Numbered from the stretch's first letter, positions 53,187 through 62,773 are shown. The stretch: 64,000 nucleotides of DNA from CAZMSQ01 sp964569025 (GCA_964569025.1 CAZMSQ010000001.1:186001-250000), one strand, 5' to 3'. Numbers and translations are program-made. Notes: generated by a model from the letters alone, not told the origin.

Positions 53187-53596
53187 AACGTATCTGATTG
53201 AGAATTGGGGGAAAATTCAGGTGTGTCAGTATGGACAAGAGTGGAAGTATCCCACAATGGTTGAATAGGCCCGGAATCGAGAGGACTTCTGATGAAAGGT
53301 TGACCAGGCCGTGTAACCGGATTTGGGAGTTTGAGATTGTCCAGCCTCAGACGTTGCAATTCGAGAAGAACCAATGAATCCGCAATTGCTTCGGCTCGTA
53401 ACAAGATTTTATCCATGCAGGACTGCTGTCGTTCTTCAATGGCTTTATTGAGTTTCTCTCTCACTCCCTGCTGAATGCGGGGATCATCAGGACTTGGTGG
53501 ATTTGGCGTGTTCAGGCATCCCGCTATTGGGAGCAGAACTGCACACATTGCAAGACTGAGAATCCGGGACACTTTCAAGAAAGGAAGTCGCTTCAT
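53183..53596 (-). CDS. small lipoprotein of unknown function (137 aa)
   Basis: The N terminus has a basic start (MKRLPFLKVSRIL), a hydrophobic core and a lipobox LPIAGC, so it is a lipoprotein. The mature part is Pro-rich near the Cys, then helical with paired Leu residues (about 45-90), and ends in a Pro- and Ser-rich tail. I do not recognise the family. It overlaps genes on both sides by four bases (ATGA), within the lptB operon. Its role may be linked to envelope biogenesis. Confidence 0.75.
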   Translation of the reverse strand: MKRLPFLKVSRILSLAMCAVLLPIAGCLNTPNPPSPDDPRIQQGVREKLNKAIEERQQSCMDKILLRAEAIADSLVLLELQRLRLDNLKLPNPVTRPGQPFIRSPLDSGPIQPLWDTSTLVHTDTPEFSPNSQSDTL

Positions 53597-53895
53597 TGAG
53601 CAGTTTTTTTGGTCTGCTCCCGGCGACGTTGGTCGAGGAGTAGTTCAAGCTTCAAAGGGTACAATGAATCAGCAAGGTTTTGCACTTTTCCTTGAAATTC
53701 CAAATCACACAAGCTGTCGATGGCCGGGTAGTAAACAAGGACGCTGTCCTGAACCATTTGCGAAATAAGGATGCGTTCTTTAAGCGTGTACCCTGTTGGT
53801 TCTTTTTTCTGACAAGCCATTATGCTCAATGTCCCCACGAAAATAATCAAGAGGGGCACTATGGAAAAACAGAGATGGGTATGTCGTGTAAGCAT
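53593..53895 (-). CDS. small lipoprotein of unknown function (100 aa)
   Basis: The signal sequence ends in a lipobox SIMAC (LIIFVGTLSIMACQKKEP). The mature part (about 75 residues) is helical and charged, with SQMVQDSVLVYYPAID and a basic tail (LDQRRREQTKKTAQ). No known domain is recognised. It starts one base inside the end of lptB and overlaps the next lipoprotein by four bases, so it is translationally coupled. A link to LPS transport is an inference from position only. Confidence 0.75.
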   Translation of the reverse strand: MLTRHTHLCFSIVPLLIIFVGTLSIMACQKKEPTGYTLKERILISQMVQDSVLVYYPAIDSLCDLEFQGKVQNLADSLYPLKLELLLDQRRREQTKKTAQ

Positions 53896-54647
53896 CAGGA
53901 ACGAGATTCCAGATTGATCACTTTTCTTTTGAGCTCAAACTGCTCTCCCAGATAGACTTTTCGCACCATTTCATCAGCTGCGAGCTCTTCGGCTGTCCCT
54001 GATTTAAGGATTTTCCCTTCAAACATCAAATAGGCCCTATCAGTGATTGAGAGCGTTTCCTGAACATTATGGTCTGTAATCAGAATACCGATGTCTTTTG
54101 TCTTTAGCCTTGCAACGATATACTGGATATCTTCGACTGCAATCGGGTCAATGCCGGCAAAGGGCTCATCAAGCAGGATAAATCGCGGATCCGTAGCGAG
54201 TGCTCTGGCAATTTCTGTACGCCGCCTTTCTCCTCCTGAAAGGCTATCGCCGTTGTTTTTCCGCACTTTATGCAGGGAAAACTCGTCAATCAATGCCTCG
54301 AGTTTGTGTTTTTGCTCCTGTTTGGAAAGACGTGTCATTTCGAGAACGGCGCGAATGTTATCTTCTACGGTAAGTTTGCGAAATACGCTTGGCTCCTGAG
54401 GAAGATACCCGATGCCTTTCTGGGCACGTTTATACATTGGGAGGTGTGTGATTTCCTCATGATCCAGAAAAACGGTTCCTGCGTTCGGTTGAACGAATCC
54501 CACGACCATATAAAACGATGTAGTTTTTCCCGCACCATTAGGTCCAAGGAGCCCTACAATTTCACCTTGTCGGACTTTCAGGGAAACCCCCTGAACAACC
54601 GTCCGGCGACCATACATTTTTTGCAAGTGTTCAGCCCGTAATTCCAT
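53895..54647 (-). CDS. lptB: LPS export ABC transporter ATP-binding protein
   Basis: The protein has 250 residues. The Walker A motif GPNGAGKTT is at residues 35-43, the ABC signature LSGGERRRTEIARAL near 138, and Walker B FILLDEPFAGIDP follows. The family-specific GIGYLPQEPSVFRKLTVEDN and DHNVQETLSITDRAYLM are present. LptB powers LptFG to extract lipopolysaccharide from the inner membrane. It sits in the middle of a six-gene minus-strand operon that also encodes surface lipoproteins and a barrel. Confidence 0.95.
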   Translation of the reverse strand: MELRAEHLQKMYGRRTVVQGVSLKVRQGEIVGLLGPNGAGKTTSFYMVVGFVQPNAGTVFLDHEEITHLPMYKRAQKGIGYLPQEPSVFRKLTVEDNIRAVLEMTRLSKQEQKHKLEALIDEFSLHKVRKNNGDSLSGGERRRTEIARALATDPRFILLDEPFAGIDPIAVEDIQYIVARLKTKDIGILITDHNVQETLSITDRAYLMFEGKILKSGTAEELAADEMVRKVYLGEQFELKRKVINLESRS

Positions 54648-54659
54648 ACGAAAACAAAA

Positions 54660-56285
54660 TTACCGATAATTCTCCGGCCATACTGCGTGTTTCTCAAGCT
54701 CCCAATTGGGCCGGAGCTCGTCCAGACTTTCTTCAAACATCCATTCTGGTTGCCGCCCTTCGTTCAGATTACCGGAGTCCCATCTTCCGTTTCGATTGCG
54801 GTCAGCGATAAACCGAAGACTATAGGAACCCGGTAACAGATGCTGAAAAGAAAAAGAGGCGGGGTTTCCGTCTTTTAGAAATTGAATCTCTCTGACAACT
54901 TTTGTTTTTTGCATCAACATAAGAATATAAAATCCGGGCGGAAAACTGTCTGCATGGATAACCAGTTGGCTGAGCTGATCATTTTTCAGGATACCAAATG
55001 ACAGTTGTAGGGTATCATGCGTACGTCCGAAGAAATCTGAAACAGCGCCGGGCTCAAGAGTCAGCAGATAATTTGACGTATCCGTCCAGGGCCGAGAAAT
55101 ATGGATGGTTCGCTTGGGTTGGCCGACGATGGCAACCTGAAAAGAGACTGGGACTGAATCTCTCAGTAGGGTTATTCGACCAGTATCAATACTGACGATG
55201 GGTCGGTGAAAAGTAAGGGATAGCGTATCTCCGGCAGGTACTGCATTTCGAACCAGTGAATTTGATGCAATGCGGAGGGGATTAATAGAGGCAGAGTCGA
55301 CAGGGACTGAAAGTAACCGAACGGTATCAATTTCCCTGTCTTCTGCACGAATAATCAGGGACCAACTGACACTGTCAGGAGCTCTGTGCCAAATGATGAG
55401 ACTGTCGGCAGAGGGTAACATTTCCATCATCGGTACGACACCATCAGGGCGGGCGGAAAAATCGCTGGCTGGTCTGTTGTAGAGAATCCGAAAAACGCCC
55501 GGAGATCTTTGATTTGCTTCAAGAACCCTTGGGGTGGGGTCTTCCTGAAACAGCCGGAGTAGAATCGGAGGCGGCGTTGAATCGGAGACAGTTATTGAGG
55601 AATCCAAAAAGGCGAGGGATTCTCCAGGTAAATCATAGAGATAATTGAAATTGTTGTCGACAAGGGCAAAAGCCCTGAACTGAACTCCTTTGACATTCTC
55701 TATCCGAAACTGGCCTGCTTCATTAGTCCGCGCAAAATAAAAGGGTCGCTCGGCACGAATAATGGTATCTGCTAATTGATCATAGAGGAGGACCATCGCA
55801 CCGGGGATTGGCTCTCCTGTGAATGCATCTTCAACTTTTCCGGAAACTGATAAGGAGTCAAGATTGTCTCCGGTAGAAAATACAAATCTCAGGTTTGGCG
55901 TCGGGTTCCCTTCGGTGTAATCTCTGACCGATTCGCCAAAATTAATGGTATAGGTGGCATCGGGTCGAAGGCGTTCCTCCTCATTGAATTGAAAATAGAC
56001 CGATTTCCCTTTGAGATCAATATCTGGACTGAATTCAAGGGGTGGTGAAACAATCACCTGGGTCCCAATGTCCTTGAGCTCCACCCATTCATTGAAGGTC
56101 AGCCGGATGGGCTGCTTTTCAAAACGCCGTTGGAGATTGGGGGTTGATTTGGTGGAAACGATTTCCGGAGGGTCAGTATCTTCAGGCCCACCTGGTATAG
56201 GGGTGACACTGGCACAACTTGCAAGGAGTACAGTCAGAACGATTGCGAAACAAATAGGGAGTGGCAAGTGAGAAGGACTTTCCAT
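54660..56285 (-). CDS. Ig-like (SbsA-type) domain lipoprotein
   Basis: The protein has 541 residues. The lipobox is LLASC in TVLLASCASVTPIPGG. The first mature domain (about 35-135) is an SbsA/Big_5-like Ig fold that starts DPPEIVSTKSTPNLQRRF and has LRPDATYTINFGESV and FVFSTGD. A carboxypeptidase-regulatory-like domain follows (about 140-225; GKVEDAFTGEPIPGAMVLLY). Further beta-rich repeats continue to the end. Similar lipoproteins next to lptB are seen in other Bacteroidota. The role is unknown. It is separated from lptB by 12 bases and from the barrel gene upstream by five. Confidence 0.82.
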   Translation of the reverse strand: MESPSHLPLPICFAIVLTVLLASCASVTPIPGGPEDTDPPEIVSTKSTPNLQRRFEKQPIRLTFNEWVELKDIGTQVIVSPPLEFSPDIDLKGKSVYFQFNEEERLRPDATYTINFGESVRDYTEGNPTPNLRFVFSTGDNLDSLSVSGKVEDAFTGEPIPGAMVLLYDQLADTIIRAERPFYFARTNEAGQFRIENVKGVQFRAFALVDNNFNYLYDLPGESLAFLDSSITVSDSTPPPILLRLFQEDPTPRVLEANQRSPGVFRILYNRPASDFSARPDGVVPMMEMLPSADSLIIWHRAPDSVSWSLIIRAEDREIDTVRLLSVPVDSASINPLRIASNSLVRNAVPAGDTLSLTFHRPIVSIDTGRITLLRDSVPVSFQVAIVGQPKRTIHISRPWTDTSNYLLTLEPGAVSDFFGRTHDTLQLSFGILKNDQLSQLVIHADSFPPGFYILMLMQKTKVVREIQFLKDGNPASFSFQHLLPGSYSLRFIADRNRNGRWDSGNLNEGRQPEWMFEESLDELRPNWELEKHAVWPENYR

Positions 56286-56290
56286 GTGGA

Positions 56291-57031
56291 TTAAAACATC
56301 AGGCCTATCCGGAGGGAAAGAGCGTTCAGACTCCCAATCGAGTGCTCATCAGCTGATTCGATGATATTCATGGCAGAGTCATACAAGTATTTTGAAGCCT
56401 TCTTATTTCGCGTCACATCAATAATGGAACTTTGATAGAAGAGGCCTGCGATAAAAGCAGTGCTTGGGCTGATGCTGTATTCGATGCCTGCTCCGGCGCC
56501 CCATGATACGGAGAGTGGGTTGACATCTGATGTAATCAGCTCATCTTCTGAATTGACTGCTCCTTCGAGATCACCGGTGGCTTTCGTCCGGATTCCGAAA
56601 AGAAATCTCGGGATTTCTGCAAAATATCTCAGGTATCCAAATTCTCTGGTACGCATTCTGAGGGCCAGAGGAATTTCAAGATACTGAATATGATATCGCG
56701 TATTTATGCCGTTTGGGAGCTGGTACATTTCAGAATTTGAGAGCGTCGAATTTGCCCAGAAATTGCCACCCTGGTCATGTTTCAATGTTCCGCCTTGCTG
56801 AAAGCTGAGCCCAAGGCCTGTAACCAGGGCATAATTCTCAGCAAAATAGAACTCACCAAGCATACCGATTTGAATCCCAATCATAGAGCCGTTAGAGCGA
56901 ATGGTTTTGTCGTTACTTTGCATCCAGCTCAGGGTTGGACTGACTTGTACACCGAATCTCATACCTTCCTGAGCAAAAATGACTCCCATGCAACTGAGTA
57001 AAAAGAGGCCCGCCAGAATACTTTTTTTCAT
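56291..57031 (-). CDS. PorT-like outer-membrane beta-barrel protein
   Basis: The protein has 246 residues from the ATG at 57031, with signal peptide MKKSILAGLFLLSCMGVIFA, then QEG. The nine upstream residues in the longer frame are not needed. Alternating strands (FGVQVSPTLSWMQ; YALVTGLGLSFQQGG; YHIQYLEIPLALRMRT; WGAGAGIEYSI) and a C-terminal F are typical of the OMP_b-brl_2/PorT family. PorT is linked to T9SS function in Porphyromonas, but many family members are unrelated, so the role is not assigned. It is the first gene of the lptB operon and is divergent from the GldB-like gene. Confidence 0.82.
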   Translation of the reverse strand: MKKSILAGLFLLSCMGVIFAQEGMRFGVQVSPTLSWMQSNDKTIRSNGSMIGIQIGMLGEFYFAENYALVTGLGLSFQQGGTLKHDQGGNFWANSTLSNSEMYQLPNGINTRYHIQYLEIPLALRMRTREFGYLRYFAEIPRFLFGIRTKATGDLEGAVNSEDELITSDVNPLSVSWGAGAGIEYSISPSTAFIAGLFYQSSIIDVTRNKKASKYLYDSAMNIIESADEHSIGSLNALSLRIGLMF

Positions 57032-57090
57032 GGTGTTCAGTTTTTGTGACAAGGTCAAATCTTCCTTTTCCGGACGAAAATATTCAACAC

Positions 57091-58134
57091 ATGTTCATGC
57101 ACATTCTCAAAACGGCAGGGGTTCTTGCTTTGTTGTCGGCCTGTTTGATTCCGGAGTTTGGATGTTCACGGGGGCCGAAGGTTCCTGATGTCAGCCATAT
57201 CAATCCTGATGTAAGGGTCAGGAGATTTGACAGAGCATTTTTTCAGCTGGATACCGCCAATATGGAGGAATCGCTCAGCAAATTAACTGATGAAATGCCA
57301 TATGCGGACTTCTTTGTGGACTTCATTCTGTCTTACAGGGCTTTACATCCGAGCGATTCAATTACAAAGGGTGAAGTGGCAAAAGGATTTATTATCCAGC
57401 CTGAAGTTCGTGCGTTGTATGATACTGTCCAGCTACATTTTGGAGATCTCGAAGAATTTGAGAAGGATCTCGGATCGGCATTTCAATTTTTAAAATACTA
57501 CTTTCCTGAATTTAAACCTCCAGTAATTTACACCATGGTTTCCGAGTATCACACTGCACTGCTCTTGCCCCCTGAGGAAGATGCGGTTGCTGTGAGTCTC
57601 GATCTGTTTTTGGGCCCTGAGTATGAATTTTACCAGTATCAGCCCCTGAGTTTGCCCCGTTACATCACACGTACCTTGACAAAAAGCCAACTTGCAGCCC
57701 GGGTAACAGAGGCTATTGTTGATGATCTGGTTGGAGAAAGTCGAGGGGGGAGAATGCTGGATATCATGGTTACGGAAGGCAAGAAACTTTATATTTTGGA
57801 TTTATTGCTTCCATATACTCCTGACAGTATCAAATGGGGCTGCACAGCTGAACAATCTCAATGGGTAGAGGAGAATGAATACCAGATGTGGGTTTATTTC
57901 CTTGAAGAGGACTTGCTGTATGAGGATGACTTAAATCGATTCAGAAAACTTGTTGACTACAGTCCTACTTCTCCGGGGATGCCTCCGGAATCACCGGGTC
58001 GTACAGCAAATTGGGTTGGCTTACAAATTGTCAAAGCTTACATGGAAAGATACCCTGAGACAACTTTGCGTCAATTGCTGTCTATGAATGATGCTCAGGA
58101 ATTACTCACAAAATCGGGGTATAAGCCCCGATAA
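57091..58134 (+). CDS. gldB: GldB-like gliding-motility lipoprotein
   Basis: The protein has 347 residues from the ATG at 57091 (MFMHILKTAG); a nearby ATG at 57097 is possible. The lipobox is EFGC at the end of the hydrophobic stretch. The mature sequence matches the GldB family: VRVRRFDRAFFQLDTANMEE near the N terminus, FLKYYFPEFKPPVIYTM, LFLGPEYEFYQ and a C-terminal GRTANWVGLQIVKAYMERYP. In Flavobacterium GldB is needed for gliding, and many non-gliding Bacteroidota keep it. The gene starts on the plus strand 59 bases from the divergent barrel gene. Confidence 0.82.
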   Translation: MFMHILKTAGVLALLSACLIPEFGCSRGPKVPDVSHINPDVRVRRFDRAFFQLDTANMEESLSKLTDEMPYADFFVDFILSYRALHPSDSITKGEVAKGFIIQPEVRALYDTVQLHFGDLEEFEKDLGSAFQFLKYYFPEFKPPVIYTMVSEYHTALLLPPEEDAVAVSLDLFLGPEYEFYQYQPLSLPRYITRTLTKSQLAARVTEAIVDDLVGESRGGRMLDIMVTEGKKLYILDLLLPYTPDSIKWGCTAEQSQWVEENEYQMWVYFLEEDLLYEDDLNRFRKLVDYSPTSPGMPPESPGRTANWVGLQIVKAYMERYPETTLRQLLSMNDAQELLTKSGYKPR

Positions 58135-58138
58135 GTGC

Positions 58139-58606
58139 TTAGACTCCAGCAGTTTTCAGATGTGCGGATACAAAATGATCAAATGCAGAATCGAGCATTT
58201 GGTACACATTTTCGAAGGCGTCATCGTCCCAGTAGGGATCTGGCACATTGATGGTACGGGGAGATGGAATTTCGCCCAAGATCAGCCTGACTTTTTCCCT
58301 GCCTTTCTGATCAGGAGCTAAGCTGGTGAGGTCGTCAAAATTTTGGGTGTCCATGGCAAAGAGAATGTCGAAAGCCTCGAAGTCTTTTGTCTTGACTTGT
58401 CTCGCTCGTTGGGTGGAGATGTCAATCTGGTATTGTTTGGCAATGGCTACAGATCTGGGGTCGGGGTGCTGTCCGATATGCCACGAACCTGTTCCGGCAC
58501 TGTCAATTTGCCAATCGAGGCCGTGGTGCGCCACCTTGGATTCGAGGATACCTTGTGCAAGGGGAGACCGGCAAATATTACCGAGGCAAACCATGAGAAT
58601 TTTCAT
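58139..58606 (-). CDS. low-molecular-weight protein-tyrosine phosphatase
   Basis: The protein has 155 residues. The active-site loop is Cys7-x5-Arg13 in VCLGNICRSP near the N terminus. The general acid Asp is in VPDPYWDDD near residue 122, and AGTGSWHIGQHPDPRS is the usual second motif. Family members dephosphorylate tyrosine residues, in bacteria often on polysaccharide kinases, and some act on phosphoarginine. Length and motifs are normal. It is convergent with the GldB-like gene four bases away and stands alone. Confidence 0.93.
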   Translation of the reverse strand: MKILMVCLGNICRSPLAQGILESKVAHHGLDWQIDSAGTGSWHIGQHPDPRSVAIAKQYQIDISTQRARQVKTKDFEAFDILFAMDTQNFDDLTSLAPDQKGREKVRLILGEIPSPRTINVPDPYWDDDAFENVYQMLDSAFDHFVSAHLKTAGV

Positions 58607-58673
58607 AAAATCGGAAATAGAGTGATATCAGATGGATTTCCTGTGCATTATGCGGAAATTGAGAGAAAGGCTC

Positions 58674-58681
58674 TACATTTG
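58674..58681 (+). promoter_or_regulatory. possible -7 box upstream of trkA
   Basis: TACATTTG matches TAnnTTTG exactly and would give a start near 58688, 86 bases before trkA. No good -33 TTG is present at the expected distance. Confidence 0.3.
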
Positions 58682-58773
58682 TCGTGCCTGTCGGTTTCTT
58701 TTTTTATCCTTAACGATTAACTAGAAAATAGAGGAACTGTTTACAGGCGATTGAAATTGACGCTGCTCGACGC

Positions 58774-60114
58774 ATGAAAATAATTATTGCAGGTGCCGGA
58801 GACATTGGTTTTCATCTGGCGCAACTTCTTTCAACCGAAAATCAAGACATCATCCTCATTGATACCAATCAGGATGTTCTGGATTATGCGCAAACTCATC
58901 TTGATGTCATTACTCTGAAAGGTGACAGCAGTTCGGTGAAGATTCTTGAAATGGCAGATATCCGAAAGGCGAGTATTCTTCTCGCGGTGACTACTTCGGA
59001 GAAAACCAATCTTGTGACTGCTATTTTAGCGAAAAAGCTGGGGGCAAAGCGCACAATAGCGAGGGTAAATAACCTTGAGTACCTTACAGAGGCCCAGCGC
59101 CGTGATTTTGAAGAGCTGGGCATCGATCACCTCATTTCACCAAGTCAGCTTGCTGCCAAGGAGATTCACCGCTTGGTCCAGCAGTGCACTTTTTCGGACA
59201 TCTTTGATTTTGAGGGCGGTCAGGTATCCTTGGTGGGTATCCATCTTCAAGCACCATCTCCGGCCATCAATATGACCCTTGAGGAAATCGGGAGGCAATA
59301 TCCTCAGACAGAGTTCAGGGCTATTGCTATAATCAGGAAAAGAGAGACCATCATTCCAAGAGGGTATACGGTCTTGCAAAAGGGTGACTACCTGTACTTT
59401 TTGGTAGAGAATCAATCAATGGAAGACATCGGAAGGTTAACGGGCAAGACGATGGCTCCGGTTCATAATGTGATGATTGCAGGAGGTGGAGATGTCGGAT
59501 ACCGAACGGCCCTATTATTAGAGGAAGACTTCCGTGTCACCCTTGTGGAGCAAGACAGGGAGCTTTGTAGGGAGCTGGTCGAAAATCTTGACAATACGCT
59601 TGTTGTCAATGGAGACCCGAGTAATGTTGAGTTACTGAGAGAGGAGGGACTGGAGCGAATGGATGCGTTTATTGCTGTGACACCGAATTCTGAGACAAAC
59701 ATCATTACCAGTTTGATGGCCAGCGAGCATGGGGTGGGAAAGACAATGGCACTGGTCGACAAGACAGATTACGTTTTTATTTCGCGAAACATCGGTGTTG
59801 ACACGCTCATCAACAAAAAACTGATTGCTGCCAGCAATATATTCAGGTATGTTCGTCAGGGGGAAATAGAGGCCCTTACGAGCTTACATGGAGCCGACGC
59901 GGAGGTTATTGAGTTTGTGATTCACAAAAACAACCGAATCACAAAGAATCAACTGAAAGATCTTCATCTGCCCCAGAAAGCCCTCATCGGGGGTGTCATC
60001 AGAGAGGGGAAAAGTCACATTCCAGATGGGAGCTTTCAATTGCGGGTTGGAGATAAGGTCATTGTTTTTGCCTTGCCTGAGGCGATCCCGCGAATGGAGA
60101 AACTTTTCAGATAG
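58774..60114 (+). CDS. trkA: Trk potassium system NAD-binding subunit TrkA
   Basis: The protein has 446 residues made of two RCK units. Each has a Rossmann-type NAD-binding domain (first IIAGAGDIGFHLAQLL at about residue 4, second VMIAGGGDVGYRTALLL at about 233) and a C-terminal TrkA_C regulatory domain. The peripheral protein gates the TrkH channel at the inner face of the membrane. The TrkH gene starts 32 bases downstream, so the two are in one operon. Confidence 0.94.
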   Translation: MKIIIAGAGDIGFHLAQLLSTENQDIILIDTNQDVLDYAQTHLDVITLKGDSSSVKILEMADIRKASILLAVTTSEKTNLVTAILAKKLGAKRTIARVNNLEYLTEAQRRDFEELGIDHLISPSQLAAKEIHRLVQQCTFSDIFDFEGGQVSLVGIHLQAPSPAINMTLEEIGRQYPQTEFRAIAIIRKRETIIPRGYTVLQKGDYLYFLVENQSMEDIGRLTGKTMAPVHNVMIAGGGDVGYRTALLLEEDFRVTLVEQDRELCRELVENLDNTLVVNGDPSNVELLREEGLERMDAFIAVTPNSETNIITSLMASEHGVGKTMALVDKTDYVFISRNIGVDTLINKKLIAASNIFRYVRQGEIEALTSLHGADAEVIEFVIHKNNRITKNQLKDLHLPQKALIGGVIREGKSHIPDGSFQLRVGDKVIVFALPEAIPRMEKLFR

Positions 60115-60146
60115 AAAAAGCCAAGATTTTGGGGAGTCGAAATCGC

Positions 60147-61598
60147 ATGATTCAATTCAATGTTGTAGGCAAAATCATAGGCATTTTGCTCCTCATTGTC
60201 GGGGGGCTTATGCTGCCTGGTATTGGAATTGCGGTGTTCGACGGCACTGCAGACGCTGTACCATTGGGGTGGGCTGCGGCAATTACCATTGCAATTGGGC
60301 TGTTGATGCAATTTCTCAAGCCCCGGGATGGAACACGAGTCACCAAAAGAGAGGGGTATCTTATTGTTGGTCTGGGCTGGATATCTATGGTGCTTGCGGG
60401 TATGCTTCCCTATTTGTTAAGTTCTACAGTTCCGACTCCAGTAGATGCTTTTTTTGAAACCATGTCAGGGATGACCACGACAGGTGCATCGGTCATTACT
60501 GATATCGAGCAGATGCCCCGCGGGATTCTTTTTTGGCGAAGCATGACCCAATGGATAGGAGGGATGGGAATAATCGTCTTGACAGTAGCGATTTTTCCAC
60601 TCTTGGGCATTGGTGGGATTGAGCTCTTTGTAGCTGAATCTCCGGGTCCGACCTCTGACAAAATCCATCCGCGGATTCAGGAAACAGCCAAGCGGCTCTG
60701 GTTTATTTATGTCGGTCTGACAGCGGCACTTATTATTCTGTTGTATGCATTTGGAATGAGTGGGTACGATGCAGTCAACCATGCTCTTACGACTATGTCA
60801 ACTGGAGGTTTTTCAACAAAAAATGCAAGTATTGCCGCTTTTGACTCACCGGGCATTCAATACACAATCATCGTTTTCATGCTTTTGGCCGGTACAAATT
60901 TTACAGTTCTGTACTTTGCGTTTAAGGCACGATGGCGCAAGGTTTGGAGGTTTGATGAGTTTAAAATGTACCTCATCGTAATTGGGGTTCTGATATGCAT
61001 AATGATGTTTGGCATCCGGCTGTACTCTGAAAGTTCATTTGAGGGTGCTTTTCGGGAGGCGGCTTTTCAGGTTGTATCGATTGTGACGACGACCGGATTT
61101 GTTTCGTCAGACTATACAGCCTATGCAGATTGGTTGACTATGGCGGTTTTTATCATGCTCTTTCTTGGTGGTAGTGCCGGCTCGACGAGCGGAGGAATTA
61201 AGCTGATCAGGCATTTGGTGTTTTTGAAGAATTGCATCAGAGAGTTTAAGCGGATTTTACACCCGAGGGCTATGATTTCACTAAAGCTGAACGGGCAGGT
61301 TGTCCAACCGCGCATCATTACACACATTCTTGTTTTTTTACTGGTCTATTTATTTTTTTTCGTTCTCGGGTCAGTACTTCTTGCGGCTCTAGGGCTTGAT
61401 TTTCCGACCGCAATCGGGGCAGCTGCTACTTCTATCGGGAATGTGGGGCCCGGAATTGGAAGTGTCGGCCCTGTCGATAATTTTGCATTCCTCCCTCAGA
61501 GTGCCAAACTCATTTTAGCGTTCTTGATGCTGGTCGGCCGGCTTGAGTTGTTCACCATTCTACTCCTGTTTACACCTTATTTCTGGAAAAGTAATTAA
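60147..61598 (+). CDS. trkH: Trk potassium transporter membrane subunit TrkH
   Basis: The protein has 483 residues from the ATG at 60147; a TTG frame extension to 60129 is not needed. About ten membrane helices are visible, with pore-loop signatures of the TrkH/KtrB fold such as ETMSGMTTTGASVI, LTTMSTGGFSTKNAS, VVSIVTTTGFVSSDY and SIGNVGPGIGSVGP. It takes up potassium together with TrkA. The mtnA gene starts five bases after its stop. Confidence 0.94.
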   Translation: MIQFNVVGKIIGILLLIVGGLMLPGIGIAVFDGTADAVPLGWAAAITIAIGLLMQFLKPRDGTRVTKREGYLIVGLGWISMVLAGMLPYLLSSTVPTPVDAFFETMSGMTTTGASVITDIEQMPRGILFWRSMTQWIGGMGIIVLTVAIFPLLGIGGIELFVAESPGPTSDKIHPRIQETAKRLWFIYVGLTAALIILLYAFGMSGYDAVNHALTTMSTGGFSTKNASIAAFDSPGIQYTIIVFMLLAGTNFTVLYFAFKARWRKVWRFDEFKMYLIVIGVLICIMMFGIRLYSESSFEGAFREAAFQVVSIVTTTGFVSSDYTAYADWLTMAVFIMLFLGGSAGSTSGGIKLIRHLVFLKNCIREFKRILHPRAMISLKLNGQVVQPRIITHILVFLLVYLFFFVLGSVLLAALGLDFPTAIGAAATSIGNVGPGIGSVGPVDNFAFLPQSAKLILAFLMLVGRLELFTILLLFTPYFWKSN

Positions 61599-61603
61599 TC
61601 GCC

Positions 61604-62701
61604 ATGCGCATCAATGGGGTTCATTCCCGGACAATCTGGACAGACTCTGACAACCCGCACATTGTTAAGATCATTGACCAGCGTTATTTGCCACATCAGG
61701 TCATTGTTGAGCATTTGTCAACAGTTCAGGAGGCAGCCACAGCAATCCGCGAGATGCATGTTCGAGGAGCCCCTCTGATTGGAGCAACTGCAGCCTACGG
61801 GATGTACCTTGCTGCTGGCAACGCTGACACAGATTTGTATGCAGCCGCTCAGTTGCTCAAGGCCACAAGGCCAACGGCCGTCGATTTGTTTCATGCGGTT
61901 GATGGCAGCCTCAGGGCTCTTTCTGGCATGAATGGAGCAGATGAAAAGGTGGCCGCTGCTCGTACTTTTGCCGAGCGATGGTGTGACGCAAGTGCAGAGC
62001 AGTGTAAGCAAATTGGGCTGCATGGGGTGGCTCTGATTGAAGATGTGTATGAGAAAACCGGAAATCCGGTACAAATCCTGACACACTGCAATGCTGGCTG
62101 GATGGCCTGCATCGATTACGGGACTGCCACGGCGCCCATTTATCAGGCACAAGCGAAAGGTATTCCGCTCCATGTGTGGGTTGACGAAACCAGACCAAGA
62201 AATCAGGGCTCTCGCATTACGGCCTTTGAACTCGGACAGGAGGGTGTGCCTCATACGGTCATCACAGATAACGCAGGTGGGCATCTGATGCAGCACGGCA
62301 AGGTTGATCTGGTGATTACCGGAACAGACAGAACCACTCGCTGCGGGGATGTGGCAAATAAAATAGGAACCTATCTGAAGGCTCTTGCGGCCTTTGATAA
62401 TCATGTCCCGTTCTTTGTGGCACTGCCTTCCCCGACCATTGACTGGGGAATTGATGACGGTCTTTCTGGGATACCAATTGAGGAGCGTGGCGCAGAGGAG
62501 GTAAAATATGTAGGTGGCATTCTGGAAAACGGCCAACAAGCACGGGTCCTGGTTTGCCCGGAAGACAGTCCAGTCGCGAATTATGGATTTGATGTCACCC
62601 CTGCCCGTTTGATTTCCGGCCTTATTACTGAGCGTGGGATATGCCCCGCTTCTGCAGATGGGCTGCTGAGCCTCTTTCCTGAGCACCGCGCCAAAAAATA
62701 A
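61604..62701 (+). CDS. mtnA: S-methyl-5-thioribose-1-phosphate isomerase
   Basis: The protein has 365 residues. It matches MtnA of the methionine salvage pathway, which converts methylthioribose-1-phosphate to methylthioribulose-1-phosphate. The signatures are REMHVRGAPLIGATAAYGMY, the Cys-bearing LTHCNAGWMACIDYGTATAP and the Asp-bearing TGTDRTTRCGDVANKIGTY. No other methionine salvage genes are adjacent. It starts five bases after trkH and may ride on its transcript. Some relatives act on ribose-1,5-bisphosphate, but the motifs fit MtnA. Confidence 0.93.
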   Translation: MRINGVHSRTIWTDSDNPHIVKIIDQRYLPHQVIVEHLSTVQEAATAIREMHVRGAPLIGATAAYGMYLAAGNADTDLYAAAQLLKATRPTAVDLFHAVDGSLRALSGMNGADEKVAAARTFAERWCDASAEQCKQIGLHGVALIEDVYEKTGNPVQILTHCNAGWMACIDYGTATAPIYQAQAKGIPLHVWVDETRPRNQGSRITAFELGQEGVPHTVITDNAGGHLMQHGKVDLVITGTDRTTRCGDVANKIGTYLKALAAFDNHVPFFVALPSPTIDWGIDDGLSGIPIEERGAEEVKYVGGILENGQQARVLVCPEDSPVANYGFDVTPARLISGLITERGICPASADGLLSLFPEHRAKK

Positions 62702-62706
62702 TTTTG
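62699..62706 (+). promoter_or_regulatory. possible -7 box of rpoN
   Basis: TAATTTTG matches TAnnTTTG exactly and overlaps the mtnA stop codon, 68 bases before the rpoN ATG. The -33 region is weak. Confidence 0.3.
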
Positions 62707-62773
62707 GCACTTTTTTTGTATTAGTTGGCGATTTTTCCTAATATAACGCCCTAAACAGGCATAATCAGGAAAA

